A model generated the notes under the pieces. The model was not told the DNA's origin and searched no databases. It saw nothing but the letters and a program-made list of their open reading frames with translations. A stretch of 31,265 nt of DNA from W11650 sp041844915 (GTDB taxonomy: Bacteria > Bacillota > Clostridia > Lachnospirales > Vallitaleaceae): positions 1-31,265 of the forward strand of contig JBGZBY010000029.1 of NCBI GenBank assembly GCA_041844915.1. The letters run 5' to 3'. Below are positions 7,249-15,422 of this stretch, piece by piece. Position 1 is the stretch's first letter. Every line of letters begins with the position of its first letter. The position numbers and the translations under genes were made by a program.

Positions 7249-7956
7249 ATGGCAAGGATATTGTATGACGGTGAAGGGAAGCGGCGTTTTGAAAATGCCG
7301 GAAGAAATATGGAAAAATACGGGAAAAGTTTTAAGGAATTAAATAATACGGAAAAAGTGGAATTTATTTTGGAATATTATAAATTTCATATTATCGGCGG
7401 TCTGGTGGGATTGGTTGTCATCTTTTCTCTGCTGAATCATTATGTCTTTAATCCGCCAAAGCCGGTGATTGTCGATGTTACGATTACGGCGCCCTATGCG
7501 GATCCGGCGGCGATCGAGGAGCTACAGACGGAAATAAAGCGGTATGTGGAGGAAAAAACGGGAAGTCAAACGGCTCAAGTAGAGGCGCTTTATTTTTCGG
7601 ATAAGAACGATCCGCAGACGCAGATGGTGATGACAACTAAGCTGATCGGAAAGGCGACAACCGGCGAACTGGATATTTTGGTGCTGGATAAGGATCATCT
7701 AGAATATTTTAAAGAAAATGAAATGCTCCTGCCCTTGACAGATTATTGGACCGAGCAGGAGGTTGCGCTTTACGCAGAGCAGACGATTACGGCTCAAAAA
7801 GACGGCGGGGATATTCCGGTAGCGCTTGCCCTTCCGGAAAGCAGTCGTTTAAGCAAGCTTTTGCCGCAGGATTTTCAGGGACATTTGGCGGTGTATGCTA
7901 AAGCTAGAGATATTGAGCTGGTAAAGGAGCTTTTGCCGATGCTTTTGCAGCAGTAG
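7249..7956 (+). CDS. Single-pass membrane protein of unknown function
   Basis: 235 residues. A charged N-terminal cytoplasmic part (about 1-45) is followed by one hydrophobic helix at about 48-66 and an extracytoplasmic domain of about 165 residues, the topology of a type II or signal-anchored protein. The outer domain alternates strands and helices and contains ELDILVLDKDHLEYF and a Leu-rich ending, somewhat like a small solute-binding-protein fold, but no family can be named. The start is uncertain: ATG 7249 has only a distant GGAG at 7233-7236, and ATG 7309 is an alternative that begins at MEKYGKSFKEL. It follows its own promoter at 7198-7203. No terminator is seen before the NERD gene, which has a promoter of its own. 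Confidence 0.75.
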   Translation: MARILYDGEGKRRFENAGRNMEKYGKSFKELNNTEKVEFILEYYKFHIIGGLVGLVVIFSLLNHYVFNPPKPVIVDVTITAPYADPAAIEELQTEIKRYVEEKTGSQTAQVEALYFSDKNDPQTQMVMTTKLIGKATTGELDILVLDKDHLEYFKENEMLLPLTDYWTEQEVALYAEQTITAQKDGGDIPVALALPESSRLSKLLPQDFQGHLAVYAKARDIELVKELLPMLLQQ

Positions 7957-8154
7957 GCCTATGCAGAGAAGCGCAGGAGGGCAATTAAAGCATTGGGGAA
8001 ATTCTCCAACGAAAGTTCAGGGCAGGATCGCAGAGGAGCTTTATAAAGAACTACTATGGGTATCTTAATATTTACATGGAACGATATCACCTATGGCTGC
8101 GATTTGCCCTTATAGCAAAGAAACAATAAATCATTTTATTTTTTGGAAAATTTA

Positions 8155-8163
8155 TGATATACT
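8155..8163 (+). promoter_or_regulatory. Extended -10 promoter for the NERD gene
   Basis: TGaTATACT: a TG dinucleotide one base before TATACT (8158-8163), 26 bases before the chosen start codon. No clear -35 hexamer is seen 17 bases upstream (TTTATT). The short distance also argues against the longer reading frame that begins at 8093. Confidence 0.55.
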
Positions 8164-8188
8164 AAGACAATTCCCCAAAGGAGAGATT

Positions 8189-8893
8189 ATGGCACAGATT
8201 GCTAAAAAATCGAATCATTTGAATTCTCAAATAAAAAGGCTGTATCTGGAATGGCTTCTTTACGGCGTGCTGGCAGCAATTTGTCTGGCACTGCTGGAGC
8301 TGACGCAGATGTTTTCTTTTTTAGGGATTCAGCTGATTTTTTTAAAAATACTGGACAGCATAAATCACTATCGAATCTTAAGGGTTGGGCTGGACGGAGA
8401 AAAAGAAGTGTTTGAGCTGATCAACCGGCTGCCGAAAAGCTACAAGATTCTGACGGACGTCAAAATCGTCAGCGGCAATAAATCCAGTCAGATTGACTTT
8501 GTGATTATTGGCAGGAATGGGCTTTTCATTATGGAGGCCAAAAATATGCGGGGCATTATTCGCGGCAGGGAAACGGACAAGATGCTGAAAAAGACGAAGC
8601 TGGGCAAGAGCAAGGACAGATATGTATCGGAAATCTATAATCCGATTCTGCAAATTTTAGGACATAAAAAGGGCATCGACAGCTTTTTAGCGAGTCGGGG
8701 GCATTCTTATCGGGCGATTCCAATCCTATATTTTTCGGGAGAAGGAAAATTTGAGGTGGAAAGCGAAAAAGTTAAGATCATCGACCAGCCGGTATTGGTG
8801 ATCGACTATATTAAAAGGCATGAGCAGGATAATATTTCGGATTTTGTGCAGAATAAAATTATTGCCGATTTAAAGGCGATTGGTAACGATTGA
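8189..8893 (+). CDS. Membrane-anchored NERD-domain (nuclease-related) protein
   Basis: 234 residues. Two membrane helices (about 20-37 and 41-55) precede a NERD domain starting near residue 65. The domain has the G-x-x-G-E entry (G67, G70, E71) and the restriction-endonuclease-like core: D103 in QIDFVIIG and E116-x-K118 in FIMEAKN. NERD (Nuclease-Related Domain) proteins are predicted nucleases, but the biochemical role of stand-alone bacterial members is poorly known. I chose ATG 8189 because AAAGGAGAG lies just upstream; the frame is open back to 8093, but that part lacks a ribosome site and lies upstream of the promoter. All expected catalytic residues are present, so an active enzyme is possible. 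Confidence 0.88.
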   Translation: MAQIAKKSNHLNSQIKRLYLEWLLYGVLAAICLALLELTQMFSFLGIQLIFLKILDSINHYRILRVGLDGEKEVFELINRLPKSYKILTDVKIVSGNKSSQIDFVIIGRNGLFIMEAKNMRGIIRGRETDKMLKKTKLGKSKDRYVSEIYNPILQILGHKKGIDSFLASRGHSYRAIPILYFSGEGKFEVESEKVKIIDQPVLVIDYIKRHEQDNISDFVQNKIIADLKAIGND

Positions 8894-8911
8894 TGACCGG
8901 CAAGGCCGGAA

Positions 8912-8941
8912 TTGACAGGCTATGTCAGGCTTTCATTAAAA
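8912..8941 (+). promoter_or_regulatory. Possible clpC promoter with overlapping inverted repeat
   Basis: A consensus -35 box TTGACA (8912-8917) is followed 18 bases later by a poor -10 (TTAAAA, 8936-8941). TGACA (8913-8917) and TGTCA (8923-8927) form a perfect 5-bp inverted repeat with a 5-base spacer that covers the -35 box. I see no CtsR-type GGTCAAA heptad repeat, so if clpC is heat- or stress-controlled here, another repressor may be used. Confidence 0.5.
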
Positions 8942-8994
8942 AAGGGAGCTGAAGGACACAGAAGTAAAAATAAAAGCAAGAGGAGGACAATTCC

Positions 8995-11406
8995 TTGAAA
9001 ATATGGACATTGAAAGCACAGGAAGCCATAAAGCATGCGGCGGAGGCGGCGCAGAGCTTAAGCAGCGGCAGGATTGGAACCGAGCATATCCTGCTGGGGC
9101 TTTTGCACAGCCCAAATCTGGCGTCGGAGGTGCTGGAGGCACATAATTTGACCTATCGGGCGGTATTTGATAAGCTTAGAGAAATGAAGCGCAAAGAGCC
9201 GGTCGTGCGCAAGGAGGCGAAGGGCTATACGCCCGGTGCAGAGAGGGTTTTTGCGGCGGCAGAGGAAATTGCGCAAAAAATGAAAAGCACGCAGATCGGA
9301 ACCGAGCATATTTTAATTGCGGTTTTACAAGACGCGGACAGCATGGGCAGCCGGATGCTGGATCTTTTGGGCGTATCCGGAACCAATGTCTATCAAACGC
9401 TTTTAAAATCAATCGGGCAGGACTATCGCAGTCAGAAGCTCAAATATACGCGCGATAAAAAAGAAGGCGGTGCTTTGGAAAAGTACAGCAAGGATTTTAC
9501 CGAGGAAGCTAAGACCAGAGGCTTTGACCCGATTGTCGGCAGACGGAGAGAGATCAACCGTATCATTCAGATTTTAAGTCGGCGAACCAAGAACAATCCC
9601 TGCTTGGTCGGCGGACCGGGCGTGGGTAAAACAGCGATTGTAGAAGGCTTGGCGCAGAGAATTACTGCCGGCGAGGTGCCAGACAGTTTGAAAAATAAAA
9701 GGCTGCTTTCGCTGAATTTATCGTCCATGGTTGCCGGATCAAAGTATCGCGGTGAGTTTGAGGAAAGGATTCGAGCAGTGCTGGAGGAGATAACAGCTAG
9801 TGGTCAAATCATTCTTTTTATTGATGAGATTCATACTATGATTGGAGCAGGTGGTGCGGAAGGTTCGTTAGATGCTGCCAATATTTTAAAGCCTCAGCTG
9901 GCAAGGGGCAATTTACAGGTAATTGGGGCGACCACGCAGGAGGAATACCGGAAATATTTTGAGAAGGATGGCGCGCTGGAAAGGCGGTTTCAGCCGATTC
10001 AGGTAGAGGAGCCGACCGAGGAGGAAACCATTCGGATTTTGCGAGAGCTGAAGCCGATCTATGAGGATTTTCATCAGGTGAAAATTACCGAGGAGGCGCT
10101 AAATGACGCGGTACGCCTGTCGGTTCGCTATATTTCCGACCGTCTGCTGCCGGATAAGGCGATTGACGTCTTGGATGAAGCAGCATCAAAAACCAAAATG
10201 GGACAATGGGAGCTGGCTCCGGAGAATGGCGGCAGAGAGCTTCGGCAATGGCAAAGGGAGCGAGCAGAGGCGTTAAAGAAGGGAGATATGCCCTTGGTTA
10301 AGCTTTTGCAGAGAAAAATAGAAAAAAAGAGCGAAACCCTGCAAAAAAGCGAAATGGGCGAGTATGTGGTCGATCGGGAACGGATTGCGGAGGTTGTTTC
10401 GGACTGGTCGGGCATTCCGGTTAAGCAGCTGAGCGAGGAGGAAAGCCAAAGACTGCGTGATTTGGAGCAGCGCCTTAAGCAAAAAATTATTGGTCAGGAT
10501 GAAGCAGTCGAGGCCGTCAGCCGTGCCATCAGAAGGGGCAGGGTTGGAGTAAAGGATCCGGCAAAGCCGGTGGGCTCCTTTATGTTTTTGGGGCCGACGG
10601 GCGTGGGTAAAACAGAGCTGTCTAAGGCTCTGGCGGAGCTTTTGTTTGGCGATAAAAACATGCTGATTCGAGTGGATATGTCTGAATATATGGAAAAGCA
10701 CAGTGTCGCCAAATTTATCGGTTCTCCGCCCGGCTATGTCGGGCATGAGGACGGCGGTCAGCTAAGTGAAAAGATACGCCGCAAGCCATATTCCATTATC
10801 CTGTTTGATGAAATTGAAAAAGCGCATCCCGATGTATTCAATATTCTGTTGCAAGTGCTGGACGACGGGCATATTACTGACTCACATGGGCGCAGAGTGG
10901 ATTTTAAAAATACAATCATTATTATGACCTCGAATTTGGGAGCGCAAAATCTGGTCAATCAAAATGCTTTGGGTTTTCAGACGACCGAAAGCCGAGAGCA
11001 GGATCATAAGGCTATGAAAAAGAAGGTAATGGATGAGGTAAAGCGACTGTTCCGGCCGGAGTTTATCAATCGTCTGGATGAGCTGATTGTTTTTCACAGC
11101 TTATCGGAAAAGGATGTCGAGCGGATTGTCGGTCTTTTGTTTGAGGATTTGGCGAAGCGGCTGGAAACAGGGCGCGGAATCAAACTGCGGTTGACTCCGA
11201 CGGCGGCGGGCTTTATTTCCAAGAAGGGTTACGATAAAAATTATGGAGCCAGACCGATTAAGCGGGCGATTCAGGAACATATAGAGGATGAGCTTGCCAG
11301 CCAAATTCTGGACGGCAGAATAAAAACCGGCGATACTGTCAGCATTCGTGCCATTAAGGATAAGCTTAGCTTTGTGGTAAAGCAGAGCCAGACTTCGGCA
11401 ACTTAG
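8995..11406 (+). CDS. clpC: ATP-dependent Clp protease ATPase subunit ClpC
   Basis: An 803-residue Hsp100 unfoldase that feeds proteins to ClpP in the cytoplasm. The N-terminal domain has two Clp repeats, both with IGTEHIL (about residues 23 and 101). The first AAA+ module has Walker A near 206-213 (GPGVGKT) and Walker B near 272-279 (LFIDEIH). A middle domain (about 405-460) is of ClpC size. The second AAA+ module has Walker A near 533 (GPTGVGKT) and Walker B near 602 (ILFDEIEKAH). The start is TTG at 8995, 7 bases after AGGAGG. In most Bacilli clpC sits behind ctsR-mcsA-mcsB; none of these is next to it here. It has its own likely promoter at 8912. Confidence 0.95.
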   Translation: MKIWTLKAQEAIKHAAEAAQSLSSGRIGTEHILLGLLHSPNLASEVLEAHNLTYRAVFDKLREMKRKEPVVRKEAKGYTPGAERVFAAAEEIAQKMKSTQIGTEHILIAVLQDADSMGSRMLDLLGVSGTNVYQTLLKSIGQDYRSQKLKYTRDKKEGGALEKYSKDFTEEAKTRGFDPIVGRRREINRIIQILSRRTKNNPCLVGGPGVGKTAIVEGLAQRITAGEVPDSLKNKRLLSLNLSSMVAGSKYRGEFEERIRAVLEEITASGQIILFIDEIHTMIGAGGAEGSLDAANILKPQLARGNLQVIGATTQEEYRKYFEKDGALERRFQPIQVEEPTEEETIRILRELKPIYEDFHQVKITEEALNDAVRLSVRYISDRLLPDKAIDVLDEAASKTKMGQWELAPENGGRELRQWQRERAEALKKGDMPLVKLLQRKIEKKSETLQKSEMGEYVVDRERIAEVVSDWSGIPVKQLSEEESQRLRDLEQRLKQKIIGQDEAVEAVSRAIRRGRVGVKDPAKPVGSFMFLGPTGVGKTELSKALAELLFGDKNMLIRVDMSEYMEKHSVAKFIGSPPGYVGHEDGGQLSEKIRRKPYSIILFDEIEKAHPDVFNILLQVLDDGHITDSHGRRVDFKNTIIIMTSNLGAQNLVNQNALGFQTTESREQDHKAMKKKVMDEVKRLFRPEFINRLDELIVFHSLSEKDVERIVGLLFEDLAKRLETGRGIKLRLTPTAAGFISKKGYDKNYGARPIKRAIQEHIEDELASQILDGRIKTGDTVSIRAIKDKLSFVVKQSQTSAT

Positions 11407-11627
11407 ACCAGAATTTGTGAAGGGCTTTGCGGTCTGGAAGGACAGGAGAAAAAACGCAGGACGAAAGAGCGCCAGAGGAAAAACGCGGAGAAGCAGCCCT
11501 TGCCAAAGGAGCGGCTGGCAAAGGCTTTGAAGCAGGATGACAGGTGCAGACATGTATTAGAAAATGGGAATCAGAAGGGGCTTGACCGGAGGATTCCGCT
11601 GTTTTATAAAGAAATTAGGAGGACAAA
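11407..11627. other. Spacer between clpC and the radA unit
   Basis: About 220 bases without a gene. It contains a hairpin with arms CCCTTGCC and GGCAAAGG near 11497-11524 (one mismatch) that lacks a T run, so it is not a clear terminator. The promoter for the next unit is at its right end. Confidence 0.45.
11582..11610 (+). promoter_or_regulatory. Sigma-A-type promoter of the small gene-radA unit
   Basis: TTGACC (11582-11587), a 17-base spacer and TATAAA (11605-11610): five of six matches in both boxes. Transcription should begin near 11617, right at the AGGAGG ribosome site (11617-11622), giving an extremely short leader. A CGGA/TCCG mini-palindrome lies in the spacer. Confidence 0.7.
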
Positions 11628-12035
11628 ATGAAACTGGAAAAATTGATTTCAAGCTCGGCGAAGGGTGGTCTTGATTTTGGCAATTATGAGAGCGTGGACA
11701 AGCAAAAGCAGGAAGGATTTGAATTCGACGGGAGTACTTATAATGTCAAAAGCCATAAAGATATTACCAGACTAGAGAAAAATTCCTATCTTCTGTATGA
11801 ATCGGTTCCCGGAACAGTGGTAACGGATTTTCATGCTGGAGCAAGCGAGTTGAGCTTTACCGTGAGCGGAGTTGAGCCGGTGCAGGTGACTCTTGGTCTA
11901 GAGCCGGATGCGGAATACCGTCTGCTGATCAACTCGACCCAGGTTGGCAAGGTCAATGCAAATCGCTCGGGCAAAATCAGCTTTAGTCTGACCTTTGAGG
12001 CTGGCGCGCAGAAAATCCGAATGGAAAAAATGTAG
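11628..12035 (+). CDS. Small unknown protein coupled to radA
   Basis: 135 residues starting with ATG 11628, 5 bases after AGGAGG. There is no signal peptide or membrane helix. The N-terminal half is charged and soluble (KQKQEGFEFDGSTYNVKSHKD). The C-terminal half looks like a small beta-sandwich: alternating strands such as ELSFTVSGVEPVQVTLGLEP and a final SGKISFSLTFEAGAQKIRM. This could be a carbohydrate-binding-like or Ig-like fold, but I cannot assign a family. It ends one base before the radA ATG, so the two are almost certainly co-transcribed and may be translationally coupled. A link with DNA repair is only suggested by that position. Confidence 0.75.
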   Translation: MKLEKLISSSAKGGLDFGNYESVDKQKQEGFEFDGSTYNVKSHKDITRLEKNSYLLYESVPGTVVTDFHAGASELSFTVSGVEPVQVTLGLEPDAEYRLLINSTQVGKVNANRSGKISFSLTFEAGAQKIRMEKM

Positions 12036-12036
12036 T

Positions 12037-13404
12037 ATGGCAAAGGAAAAGACGGTGTTTTTTTGCGTTGAATGCGGCAACGAAAGCCCCAAATGGATGG
12101 GGAAATGCTCTGCCTGCGGCGCGTGGAACAGCTACGCGGAGGAACCAAGGCAAAAAGCTAAAAAGTCCGAGTCAGCTAGACGGACGACGTCAGATTCGCT
12201 GTCTAAGCCGGAAAGATTGAAGGACATTTCCTTAAAACGAGAAATTCGCATTATGACCGGCATTCAGGAGTTGGATCGAGTGCTGGGCGGGGGTGTGATC
12301 GAGGGTTCTGTCATATTAATCGGCGGAGATCCGGGAATCGGAAAAAGTACGCTGCTCCTGCAAATTTGTCAAAGACTGAGTCAGCAGGACAAAAAGATAT
12401 TGTATGTATCCGGCGAGGAAGCTCTGCGGCAGATCAAGCTGCGGGCGGACAGACTGGAAGTGAGCGGCGAGCAGCTTTTGATTTATTCGGAGGTAGATTT
12501 TGCGGCGATTGAGGACGCGATCGCCGAGGAAAAGCCGGATATTTTAATGCTGGATTCGATTCAGACAATATACCAGTCGGAGCTCAGCTCGGCAGCAGGC
12601 TCGGTCAGTCAGGTGCGGGAGGTTACTGCTAATTTGGTGCGTTTGGCCAAAACCACGGGAACGACTGTGTTCATTGTCGGGCATGTTACCAAGGAGGGCT
12701 TAATCGCAGGTCCGAGGGTGCTGGAGCATATGGTGGATACCGTGCTTTATTTTGAAGGAGATAAAAATGCGGCGTACCGCTTGCTTAGAGCGGTAAAAAA
12801 CCGCTTTGGCGCAACCAATGAGGTGGGCATTTTTGAAATGAAGCAAAACGGCTTGCAGGAGGTGCTGAATCCTTCGGAGTATATGCTGAACGGTAGGCCG
12901 GTAAATGAATACGGCTCGGTGGCGGTTTGCATTATGGAGGGAACACGGCCTCTAATCATTGAAGTGCAGGCCTTGCTGGCGTCCATGGCCTTTAATATAG
13001 CGCGCCGGACAGTGACCGGCTACGATTACAATCGTCTGTTGATGCTGCTTGCGGTACTGGAGCGCAAGGGTGGCCTAAAGCTGAATATGCTGGATTGCTT
13101 TGTCAATCTGGCGGGCGGTATGAGAGCGGAGGAAACGGCGATTGATTTGGGTGTGGCAACGGCGGTCTACTCCGCATATTTGGAGATTCCGGTGCCGCAA
13201 TCGGTGCTGGTCATGGGAGAAATAGGCTTAGCTGGTGAGATTAGAGGGATTCCCTTTGGAGAGCAAAGGATAAAAGAAGCAAAAAAGCTGGGCTTTGAAA
13301 GGGTGATTATTCCGGAAGCCAATCTAGGGAAGGCAGATAAGGACAAGAGCATTGAGCTGATAGGCATCCGGCATGTCAAAGAGCTGAAGGGGCTTTTATT
13401 TTGA
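12037..13404 (+). CDS. radA: DNA repair protein RadA (Sms)
   Basis: A 455-residue RecA-like ATPase that acts in recombinational repair by promoting branch migration. An N-terminal C4 zinc finger (C10, C13, C24, C27) is followed by the RecA-like core with Walker A at about 96-105 (GGDPGIGKST), Walker B in ILMLDSIQT and the RadA-specific KNRFG motif at 254-258. The C-terminal Lon-protease-like domain is present (ETAIDLGVATAVYSAY, MGEIGLAGEIR). I chose ATG 12037 because it opens directly into MAKEKTVFFC; the frame runs 14 codons further upstream inside the preceding gene. It starts one base after the stop of that gene without a strong ribosome site, pointing to coupling. Confidence 0.96.
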   Translation: MAKEKTVFFCVECGNESPKWMGKCSACGAWNSYAEEPRQKAKKSESARRTTSDSLSKPERLKDISLKREIRIMTGIQELDRVLGGGVIEGSVILIGGDPGIGKSTLLLQICQRLSQQDKKILYVSGEEALRQIKLRADRLEVSGEQLLIYSEVDFAAIEDAIAEEKPDILMLDSIQTIYQSELSSAAGSVSQVREVTANLVRLAKTTGTTVFIVGHVTKEGLIAGPRVLEHMVDTVLYFEGDKNAAYRLLRAVKNRFGATNEVGIFEMKQNGLQEVLNPSEYMLNGRPVNEYGSVAVCIMEGTRPLIIEVQALLASMAFNIARRTVTGYDYNRLLMLLAVLERKGGLKLNMLDCFVNLAGGMRAEETAIDLGVATAVYSAYLEIPVPQSVLVMGEIGLAGEIRGIPFGEQRIKEAKKLGFERVIIPEANLGKADKDKSIELIGIRHVKELKGLLF

Positions 13405-13485
13405 GAAGGATAGAGCTGACGAAGAAGGCGCAAGACAGAGCGAATGGACAAGTTGCAGATTAAAAAAATAGGAGAAGTAGGTTCT

Positions 13486-13507
13486 TGTCTGTGCCGTCAG
13501 ACATTTT
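13486..13507 (+). terminator. Weak terminator between radA and degV
   Basis: TGTCTG (13486-13491) and CAGACA (13498-13503) form a 6-bp stem with a 6-base loop, followed by TTTT. The stem is short and the T tract only four long, so termination is probably partial. Confidence 0.4.
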
Positions 13508-13548
13508 AAAGCGATAGGGATATTAGAAGACTTGGAAAGGAACCAGAA

Positions 13549-14400
13549 ATGATTAAATTGATAGTGGATTCTTCGGCGGATTGTCCGGATTTTGTAGTCA
13601 ATGACGAGAGAGTGACCGTATTGCCCTTAAGCGTTATTTTTGGCGAGAAGGAATATTTGGATCGGGAAACGATTACTCCGACCGAATTTTTTGAAAAGCT
13701 GAAAACGGAAAAGGAAATGCCGAAGACCTCACAGGTAACGCCGAATGCATTTGCTGAGGAATTTAAGAAGGAGCTGGCAGCCGGCAATCAGGTGGTATGC
13801 CTGACGATTGCTTCGGCAGCCAGCGGAACATTTCAGTCGGCAATGATTGCTAAGGAGGAGGTTGAAAGCGAAGATATTTTGCTGATCGACTCCAATATGC
13901 TTTGTATTGGAGAGGCTTATCTGGCGATTAAAATATTGGATTGGATTAAACAGGAAAAAACGCTGAAGGAAATTGCCGAGATGGCGAAGCCCTATACAGA
14001 AAATATCATTGAGCATTTGTTCTCGGTGGATACTCTGGAGTTTTTAAAGCGGGGCGGCAGAATCACAGGAGCCAAGGCTTTTGTAGCCGAGCTTTTGAAT
14101 TTAAAGCCGATTTTGATTGTGGAGGATGGGATGACCAAGCCGATCAGCAAGGTTAGAGGCAGAAAAAAGGTAATTCCCTACTATATCAAGCATATGAAAG
14201 AAAATTTGGATCGCGACCGGACAGAGTTTATCGGCATCGGTCATGGAGCCGATCTGGCCATTGCCGAGGAGCTGGAGAACGCAATTCGGCAGGAGCTGGA
14301 ATGGGAAAAGCCGATCTTTATTTCAGAGATTGGCCCGACGATTGGAACGCATGCTGGTCCCGGCGTGTTTGCGGTATTTTATGTTAAAAAGTCAAAATAA
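13549..14400 (+). CDS. DegV-family fatty acid-binding protein (FakB-like)
   Basis: 283 residues. The DegV fold is recognisable from IVDSSADCP at the N-terminus, TSQVTP near residue 64, the GTFQSA segment, LKRGGRITG near 170 and the closing GPTIGTHAGPGVFAVFY. In characterised members (FakB) this cytosolic protein binds a fatty acid and presents it to the kinase FakA, which phosphorylates it for phospholipid synthesis. No fakA-like gene lies in the window, and Clostridia often have several DegV paralogues, so the exact ligand is open. The ribosome site is AAGGAA just before the ATG. Length is normal for the family (about 280). Confidence 0.92.
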   Translation: MIKLIVDSSADCPDFVVNDERVTVLPLSVIFGEKEYLDRETITPTEFFEKLKTEKEMPKTSQVTPNAFAEEFKKELAAGNQVVCLTIASAASGTFQSAMIAKEEVESEDILLIDSNMLCIGEAYLAIKILDWIKQEKTLKEIAEMAKPYTENIIEHLFSVDTLEFLKRGGRITGAKAFVAELLNLKPILIVEDGMTKPISKVRGRKKVIPYYIKHMKENLDRDRTEFIGIGHGADLAIAEELENAIRQELEWEKPIFISEIGPTIGTHAGPGVFAVFYVKKSK

Positions 14401-14417
14401 AATAAGACGATGATGCT

Positions 14418-14457
14418 GCTTCGAGCAAGCCGGTAAAGCTTTGCCGGCAAACGAAGC
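14418..14457. repeat. Nested palindrome between degV and the lipoprotein gene
   Basis: GCTTCG (14418-14423) pairs with CGAAGC (14452-14457). Inside lies a 20-base near-perfect palindrome (14429-14448) with GCCGG and CCGGC ends and an AAAGCTTT centre. No T tract follows directly. It may be a bidirectional-type structure, a transcript-end stabiliser or a protein-binding site. Confidence 0.5.
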
Positions 14458-14483
14458 GTAGTATTTGTGAAGGAGGCGTTTTT

Positions 14484-15359
14484 TTGCGAATTTTTTGTAT
14501 GAAGCCGAAAAGGATTGCTCTGGTGCTGATTCTTTGTATTGGACTTTTTGCTGCCTGCGGGCAAAAAAAAGAGGAAACGGAAACCGTTTCCGAGCAGCCG
14601 GTCGTTAAAGAGGAAATCACAGAAACGGAGGTAACGACCGAGGAAAGCACGGAGGAGGTCATCTCCAAAGGTTTTATTGCTGTTCCGGTTAAGGATATTT
14701 CGGAAATAAAGCAAATGAGATCATGGCTGGAGTATTTTTATTATAACAATCTTTTTGATAAAAATTTGAACAATGAAACGGGAGAGATTTCCGAGGACGC
14801 GATGATGAGCTTCGCGGCATCTTATATTATGCAGCTGGAGCATCAGGGTCTGCGGTTTGATCCGGACACCTTTCGCCTGTATATTCCCCAAAAGCAGCTG
14901 GAGGAGGTAGTGCTTCGCTTTTTTGATAAAAAAATCACGGAGCATCGTTCGCTAAGCGAGCATGGGATTCTTTTTGAGGAGGAGCATTATGTTATTCAGG
15001 CAGATTCCCGTGAATGGCCGACGCGCTTGGATATGCTGTCTGTAACGGAAATTGCGCCGAAAGTTTATTCGTCGGTGCTGAACGGAAACAATACGGAAAT
15101 TGGACAGATTGATCATCAGATCAAAGCGGAATTTCAATGGGCAGAGGATCACTATGTTTTAAAAAAATATCAGATGATCAGCGATCCGGCGGCCTTTGTC
15201 AGTGGAAATCCGTTGGACTTGGGCAATCCGGAGGAAAATGAGCGAAGCGGAGAAAGATCCAGTCAATTTTCAGAAAATGAGGAGGAAGCTGAAGCTTCGG
15301 AGACGCCGGAAGCCACACCGGCAGAGTCCGGCCAAGGAGAAACGGCGCCGGCGCAATAG
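14484..15359 (+). CDS. Lipoprotein of unknown function
   Basis: 291 residues with a lipoprotein signal peptide: basic start, hydrophobic core (IALVLILCIGL) and lipobox FAAC at about residue 25. The following linker is rich in Glu and Thr. The central domain (about 70-255) is a soluble extracytoplasmic domain I do not recognise; it has EHYVIQADSREW and a beta-rich end. The last 35 residues are a low-complexity Glu/Ala/Pro tail. I favour the TTG at 14484, because AAGGAGG at 14470-14476 is 7 bases upstream; the ATG at 14499 would be 22 bases from it. The gene ends about 60 bases before leuS with no terminator between, so the two may be co-transcribed. Confidence 0.85.
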   Translation: MRIFCMKPKRIALVLILCIGLFAACGQKKEETETVSEQPVVKEEITETEVTTEESTEEVISKGFIAVPVKDISEIKQMRSWLEYFYYNNLFDKNLNNETGEISEDAMMSFAASYIMQLEHQGLRFDPDTFRLYIPQKQLEEVVLRFFDKKITEHRSLSEHGILFEEEHYVIQADSREWPTRLDMLSVTEIAPKVYSSVLNGNNTEIGQIDHQIKAEFQWAEDHYVLKKYQMISDPAAFVSGNPLDLGNPEENERSGERSSQFSENEEEAEASETPEATPAESGQGETAPAQ

Positions 15360-15422
15360 TCGTGCCTGAGCGCAGGATTGAGCAGGGAAAAGCGAATTCA
15401 AGAGATGAAAAGGGGAAAAATG

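Noticed and set aside
8093..8188. N-terminal extension of the NERD gene
   Set aside because: The ATG at 8093 has no ribosome site, and an extended -10 promoter at 8155-8163 plus AAAGGAGAG place the start at 8189.
11995..12036. N-terminal extension of radA into the preceding gene
   Set aside because: The usual RadA start immediately before the zinc finger is at 12037; the extra codons are the other frame of the small upstream gene.
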